Source of the DNA: an uncultured Gardnerella sp.
Lineage (GTDB): Bacteria; Actinomycetota; Actinomycetes; Actinomycetales; Bifidobacteriaceae
Assembly: GCA_947292085.1 (NCBI GenBank)
Contig: CAMYPN010000021.1
Location: 1-17,386, forward strand
Direction of reading: 5' to 3'
Length of the DNA: 17,386 nucleotides
Numbering within the stretch: the stretch's first letter is position 1; every line of letters starts with the position of its first letter. Below the pieces are notes generated by a model. The model was not told the DNA's origin. It did no database searches and saw nothing but the letters and a program-made list of their open reading frames with translations. A program made the translations under genes and the position numbers. This document shows positions 14,101-17,386 of the stretch, piece by piece.

Positions 14101-15330
14101 TTACTTTGCTGTGTTCAAATCCTTAGCAAAGTCTGCGGTCTTTGCTGCAGCGTTGCCTTCATTAATTTCCTTGTTAGCAAGAGAAGTTCCGAAGGTCTTT
14201 GTTGGATCCCAGAAGTTACCCATTTCAGGGATCGATGGCTGCAAGACAGAAGTCTTAGCAATGGTTTCCATCTGAGCAGCAGCAGCTGGATCGCCCTTCA
14301 CGCTATCAGCAAGGGACTTATCGCAAGGAATGACATTCTCCTTCTCATAAGCAATCTTCTGGGATTCCTTAGAGCCTAAGAATGCAGCAAACTCGGCGGC
14401 CATCTCTGGAGCCTTAGAATGAGGATTGTAAGCAACAGCCTTAGAGCCAGCGAAGGACTTCATCTGATGTTCGCCGGATTCGGTCTTGAAGCTTGGAAGA
14501 GCAGCTGCAGCGTAGTTATCCTTCAAAGCATCCTTAACGTCGGCAGCATCCCAAGAACCGGAGAATATTGCATCAACGGAGCCGTCCTTCAAGCCAGCCA
14601 AACCTGCTTTGTTTTCATCGAGAACAAAGTGCTTGTTAGCAACGAGCTTTGCAAGATACTTTGTAATTTCTGGAGCCTTGTCGCTGAGCTTCATTCCAGC
14701 TTTAGCATCGGAACCCTTCTCGCCGAAGAGTGTCATGTTGCCATCGAGGTAGAAGCCTGGGAGATACCAAGCGTTAGCAATGTCGAATGCAACCTTGCCC
14801 TTTTCAAGCATCTTGTCGAGGGACTTGACGTCGTCAGCAGAGAACTTGGACTTGTTGTAGTACATGTACCAAGTGTTACCAGTGTAAGGAACGCCGTACA
14901 ACTTTCCATCCTGTGCGGTAACAGAATCTACCAAAGTCTGCTCATTCTGTTCCTTAACCTGGTTTGTAGCAGCATCGGTAAGAGTGCCGATAGCCTTTGC
15001 CTTTACCAAGTCGCCGATCTGATCATTAGGGAAGAGATAAACATCAGCTGCAGCCTTAGCATCCTTCTTGACGGATTCTGCAGCTTTTGGTGGCTCTACA
15101 GCAGCATTCTTAAATGTAACGTTCGGGTGAGTCTTAGTAAACTCTTTTTCGACTGTGTCAACCCAGCCGCCAGCCTTCTGATCCTCTTGAGATGCCCAAA
15201 CAGTGAGCTGAACTGGAGCAGACTTATCGGCGACCTTTGGAGTATCACTCTTGTTTGAACCGCAAGCTGCGAAACCAAACAAAGTTGCGGCAGCGACACC
15301 GGCTCCTAGAATCTTCTTAATATTCGTCAT
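14101..15330 (-). CDS. malE: Maltose/maltodextrin-binding lipoprotein MalE
   Basis: This extracellular lipoprotein (409 aa) of SBP family 1 delivers maltodextrins to MalFG. The lipobox is FAAC, with Cys23 as the lipidated residue after a hydrophobic stretch starting IKKILGAGVAAATLFG. Mature-domain features include LTVWASQEDQ (first strand), DVYLFPNDQIGDLV, LYGVPYTGNTWYMYYNKS and DAIFSGSWDAADV, as in Gram-positive MalE proteins. AGGAGG six bases before ATG 15330 gives a strong ribosome site, and codon use is highly biased, both signs of high expression. Only low similarity to the two lipoproteins at 1-2378 is visible. The maltodextrin assignment rests on family appearance plus adjacent malFG, pulA and malQ. 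The exact chain-length preference is not visible. Confidence 0.93.
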   Translation of the reverse strand: MTNIKKILGAGVAAATLFGFAACGSNKSDTPKVADKSAPVQLTVWASQEDQKAGGWVDTVEKEFTKTHPNVTFKNAAVEPPKAAESVKKDAKAAADVYLFPNDQIGDLVKAKAIGTLTDAATNQVKEQNEQTLVDSVTAQDGKLYGVPYTGNTWYMYYNKSKFSADDVKSLDKMLEKGKVAFDIANAWYLPGFYLDGNMTLFGEKGSDAKAGMKLSDKAPEITKYLAKLVANKHFVLDENKAGLAGLKDGSVDAIFSGSWDAADVKDALKDNYAAAALPSFKTESGEHQMKSFAGSKAVAYNPHSKAPEMAAEFAAFLGSKESQKIAYEKENVIPCDKSLADSVKGDPAAAAQMETIAKTSVLQPSIPEMGNFWDPTKTFGTSLANKEINEGNAAAKTADFAKDLNTAK

Positions 15331-15346
15331 CCTTGACCTCCTATTT

Positions 15347-15363
15347 CATGCCATCTTGGCATG
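15347..15363 (-). promoter_or_regulatory. Hairpin beside the malE ribosome site
   Basis: CATGCCA (15347-15353) and TGGCATG (15357-15363) form a perfect 7-bp stem with a three-base loop, a few bases upstream of the ribosome site at 15336-15342 in the malE message. It may stabilise the 5' end or keep the ribosome site open. Confidence 0.5.
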
Positions 15364-15414
15364 TCTCTTGGTGGCGTAACATCGGACTTCTACGCGGCGC
15401 CTCATCGCGTTATT

Positions 15415-15429
15415 GTTGCGTTCAGCAAC
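15415..15429. promoter_or_regulatory. Possible LacI-type operator in the malE leader
   Basis: GTTGC and GCAAC arms flank five bases (15415-15419, 15425-15429). On the minus strand the whole reads CGTTGCTGAACGCAAC, sharing outer TTGC/GCAA halves with the lacI operator. It lies about +30 to +45 of the predicted malE transcript, where a bound protein would act as a roadblock. Confidence 0.45.
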
Positions 15430-15465
15430 GTCACGTATACAGAAATCCGTTTATAAGCAATGTGA

Positions 15466-15494
15466 AGTATACACGAATGTGAAACTGTTCGCAA
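15466..15494 (-). promoter_or_regulatory. malE promoter
   Basis: Read on the minus strand: -35 TTGCGA (15494-15489), a 17-base spacer and -10 TATACT (15471-15466), with start near 15459. TTTGCGAAC over the -35 is one base from the TTTGCAAAC half-site at malQ, so common control is plausible. Confidence 0.6.
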
Positions 15495-15594
15495 ATCATG
15501 TCGCGAGTGTTGCTAACTATTTTGTTGAAATAGAGCCATTTTCTAGGCAAGTTTAATTAAAAAATATAGTATATTTTGTATTTTATTTGTATTT

Positions 15595-15600
15595 TATAAT
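15595..15600 (+). promoter_or_regulatory. -10 box for the GH13 gene
   Basis: A perfect TATAAT lies in a very A/T-rich tract (15551-15600). The expected -35 (TATTTT around 15572-15577) is poor, so the promoter may rely on the A/T-rich upstream element or an activator. Confidence 0.45.
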
Positions 15601-15611
15601 TCCTCCGTGAG

Positions 15612-15628
15612 GCTTAACTGAGTTAAGC
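15612..15628. promoter_or_regulatory. Palindromic operator candidate at the GH13 gene
   Basis: GCTTAACT and AGTTAAGC are exact inverted copies separated by one base. The site would span roughly +5 to +21 of the predicted transcript, typical for a repressor. It does not resemble the CGTTTGCAA sites, so a different regulator is implied. Confidence 0.5.
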
Positions 15629-15671
15629 GTAGAATTTAAATAGACTAGACGTACAGGCATGAGGGGTAATT

Positions 15672-17372
15672 ATGACGTTAGGTAACCATCCAGAGTGGCT
15701 TAAAAATGCAGTATTTTACGAAATTTATCCGCAAAGTTTTTGTGATTCCAATGGCGATGGAATAGGCGATATTCAGGGAATTATTGAAAAGTTAGACTAT
15801 GTAAAATCGCTTGGTTGCAACGCAATCTGGCTTAATCCTTGCTATGATTCGCCTTTTAAAGATGCGGGATATGACGTGCGCGATTACAAAAAAGTAGCCG
15901 CACGCTACGGAACGAACGAAGATCTAAAGCAACTTTTTAATGAAGCTCACAATCGAGGAATCCGCATATTGCTTGACTTAGTGCCAGGTCACACGAGTGA
16001 AGAGCACGAGTGGTTTAAGAAAAGCTCGAAAGCTGAAGAAAACGAGTTTAGCAAGCGATATATTTGGACAGACAGTGCGTTTAGCGGCTATTCTATGCCG
16101 TTTATTGGTGGTGAAACTGAGCGTGATGCCACGTATATTCTGAACTTCTTTAAGTGCCAGCCTGCGTTAAATTACGGTTTTGCGCATAGGGACCGAGCTT
16201 GGCAATCCGCTCCAGATTCCAAAGAAGCGGCAGAAACTCGCGCTGCAATGGTTGATATTATGCGATTTTGGCTTTCGCTTGGTGCGGATGGATTCCGAGT
16301 TGATATGGCTGATTCGCTTGTAAAAAACGATGACAACAATGGCGAAGGAAGTCTTGGCAAAGACAATACGATTCGCGCATGGCAGGAAATGCTGGGTGCT
16401 GTAAAAGAAGAGTATCCGCAGGCTGCTTTTGTTTCCGAATGGGGTAGGCCACGTCAGGCTCTTGCTGCCGGATTCGACATGGACTTCTATTTGAATTGGC
16501 GCTGGGATGGAAATCCTAACGGCTATGCACGTTTAGCTCGTGATGTTGATAATGCTTTAGACAGCAATCCTGAGCATGATCACAGCTACTTTAATGCGCG
16601 CGGCGGCGGCAGCATTTGCCCATTTTTAGACGATTATTGCCCACAATATGAGTCAACATGCAACCAAGGTTACTTTAGTTTCATCACTTGTAATCACGAT
16701 ACGCCGCGTTTAGCTCCGCGTCTTGACGATCGTGAGCGTCGCGTGGCTTTCGGTATGATACTCACCATGCCAGGCGTGCCATTTGTATACTACGGCGACG
16801 AAATTGGCATGAAATATCGCGATATTCCAACAAAAGAAGGCGGTTACGCTCGTACTGGTACGCGTACGCCAATGCAATGGGATGATGCAAAGAATTTTGG
16901 CTTCTCAACTGCTGCAAAATCTAAATTATACTTGCCTGTTGAAGCGCGAGCAGACGGAAGAACTTGCGCAAACTCTCGCAAACAAGCAGTAGAAAGTGGC
17001 GAAATTCCAACTGTTTCTGCGCAAATTAATTACGAAGATTCCTTCCTTTCGTGGGTGCGCTCGCTTATTGCACTTCGTCATAATCGCAAATCTTTGCAAG
17101 CTGACGCGTCTTGGAGAGTTTTGTATGCTCCGGTTGACGGACGCGGATTTGCTTACGAGCGTTGCGCAAAAGGTGACGCTGGAGAATCGGCTGCAGAACG
17201 AAGCATTGTGGTTATGAACCCGGGCGTAAATAGCGAAACTGTGCAATTAAACACCTTAGCGAATCTTACGCAAGAATCTGCTTACAATCCATTACTTAAA
17301 ATTGGAGAAACATCAGTTAATGGTGATTGCCTAACACTCGGCGCTCAAAGTTTTGCAGTGTTTGGAATGTAA
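15672..17372 (+). CDS. GH13 alpha-glucosidase-like enzyme
   Basis: This cytoplasmic GH13 enzyme (566 aa, no signal peptide) is of the oligo-1,6-glucosidase/alpha-glucosidase/trehalose-synthase branch. It starts with the typical WLKNAVFYEIYPQSFCDSNGDGIGD. The barrel motifs are LLDLVPGHTS, nucleophile Asp211 (GFRVDMADS), acid/base Glu256 (VSEWG) and Asp343 (CNHDTPR). YYGDEIGM and RTGTRTPMQWD follow, then a beta-sandwich C-domain. Val-Pro-Gly-His replaces the usual Val-x-Asn-His of region I (LVPGHTS, about residues 105-111), which is unusual for plain alpha-glucosidases. The likely job is release of glucose from short maltodextrins, but linkage preference cannot be called. GAGGGG lies 5 bases before ATG 15672. 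Its TAA stop lies inside a 16-base tandem duplication. Confidence 0.88.
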   Translation: MTLGNHPEWLKNAVFYEIYPQSFCDSNGDGIGDIQGIIEKLDYVKSLGCNAIWLNPCYDSPFKDAGYDVRDYKKVAARYGTNEDLKQLFNEAHNRGIRILLDLVPGHTSEEHEWFKKSSKAEENEFSKRYIWTDSAFSGYSMPFIGGETERDATYILNFFKCQPALNYGFAHRDRAWQSAPDSKEAAETRAAMVDIMRFWLSLGADGFRVDMADSLVKNDDNNGEGSLGKDNTIRAWQEMLGAVKEEYPQAAFVSEWGRPRQALAAGFDMDFYLNWRWDGNPNGYARLARDVDNALDSNPEHDHSYFNARGGGSICPFLDDYCPQYESTCNQGYFSFITCNHDTPRLAPRLDDRERRVAFGMILTMPGVPFVYYGDEIGMKYRDIPTKEGGYARTGTRTPMQWDDAKNFGFSTAAKSKLYLPVEARADGRTCANSRKQAVESGEIPTVSAQINYEDSFLSWVRSLIALRHNRKSLQADASWRVLYAPVDGRGFAYERCAKGDAGESAAERSIVVMNPGVNSETVQLNTLANLTQESAYNPLLKIGETSVNGDCLTLGAQSFAVFGM

Positions 17373-17386
17373 AGTGTTTGGAATGT
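17357..17386. repeat. 16-bp tandem repeat spanning the GH13 stop codon
   Basis: AGTGTTTGGAATGTAA (17357-17372) is repeated from 17373, where 14 of 16 bases are visible before the window ends. The unit carries the last codons and stop of the gene (Val-Phe-Gly-Met-stop). Confidence 0.85.

Noticed and set aside
14419-15258. Long plus-strand open frame (279 codons) opposite malE
   Set aside because: It is antisense to malE, which has a lipobox, strong ribosome site and family motifs. The frame is a by-product of the biased codon use of malE.

Overview
The window looks like chromosome from a low-GC member of the Bifidobacteriaceae, most likely Gardnerella. The grounds are an A/T-leaning base composition (judged by eye), two carbohydrate ABC importers that lack their own ATPase, the bifidobacterial-type long GH77 4-alpha-glucanotransferase, and many GH13-type glucan genes packed together. 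The genus is inferred from protein style and composition, not from a marker gene. No mobile element, phage gene, CRISPR array, rRNA or tRNA was seen.

Left part (1-6466): two tandem paralogous solute-binding lipoproteins (the first cut by the window edge) lie upstream of a LacI-family regulator on the minus strand. Divergent from the regulator is a permease pair (msmF/msmG-like) on the plus strand. After a strong terminator comes a YesL/DUF624-type membrane protein. Together these form a sugar ABC importer locus with its own regulator.

Middle and right part (6571-15330, minus strand): read in the direction of transcription, the order is malE (binding lipoprotein), malF and malG (permeases), a cytoplasmic type I pullulanase, then malQ (4-alpha-glucanotransferase). 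Divergent from malE on the plus strand is a GH13 alpha-glucosidase-like enzyme (15672-17372).

A coherent scheme follows. Maltodextrins or other alpha-glucosides are captured by the lipoproteins and imported through MalFG or MsmFG, probably powered by a shared MsiK/MsmK-type ATPase encoded elsewhere. In the cytoplasm they are debranched by the pullulanase, disproportionated by MalQ and hydrolysed from the ends by the GH13 enzyme. Motifs built on CGTTTGCAA/TTGCAAACG overlap or flank good promoters for binding-protein gene 2, lacI, msmF and malQ, and a related motif sits at malE. This suggests that the one LacI-family protein controls most of the window.

No convincing novel system was found. 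The points most worth a second look are the shared operator network, a tandem-repeat small ORF between pulA and malQ, a set of 16-bp tandem duplications at or near gene ends, the hairpin between malE and malF, and an exact 8-1-8 palindrome next to the GH13 promoter.
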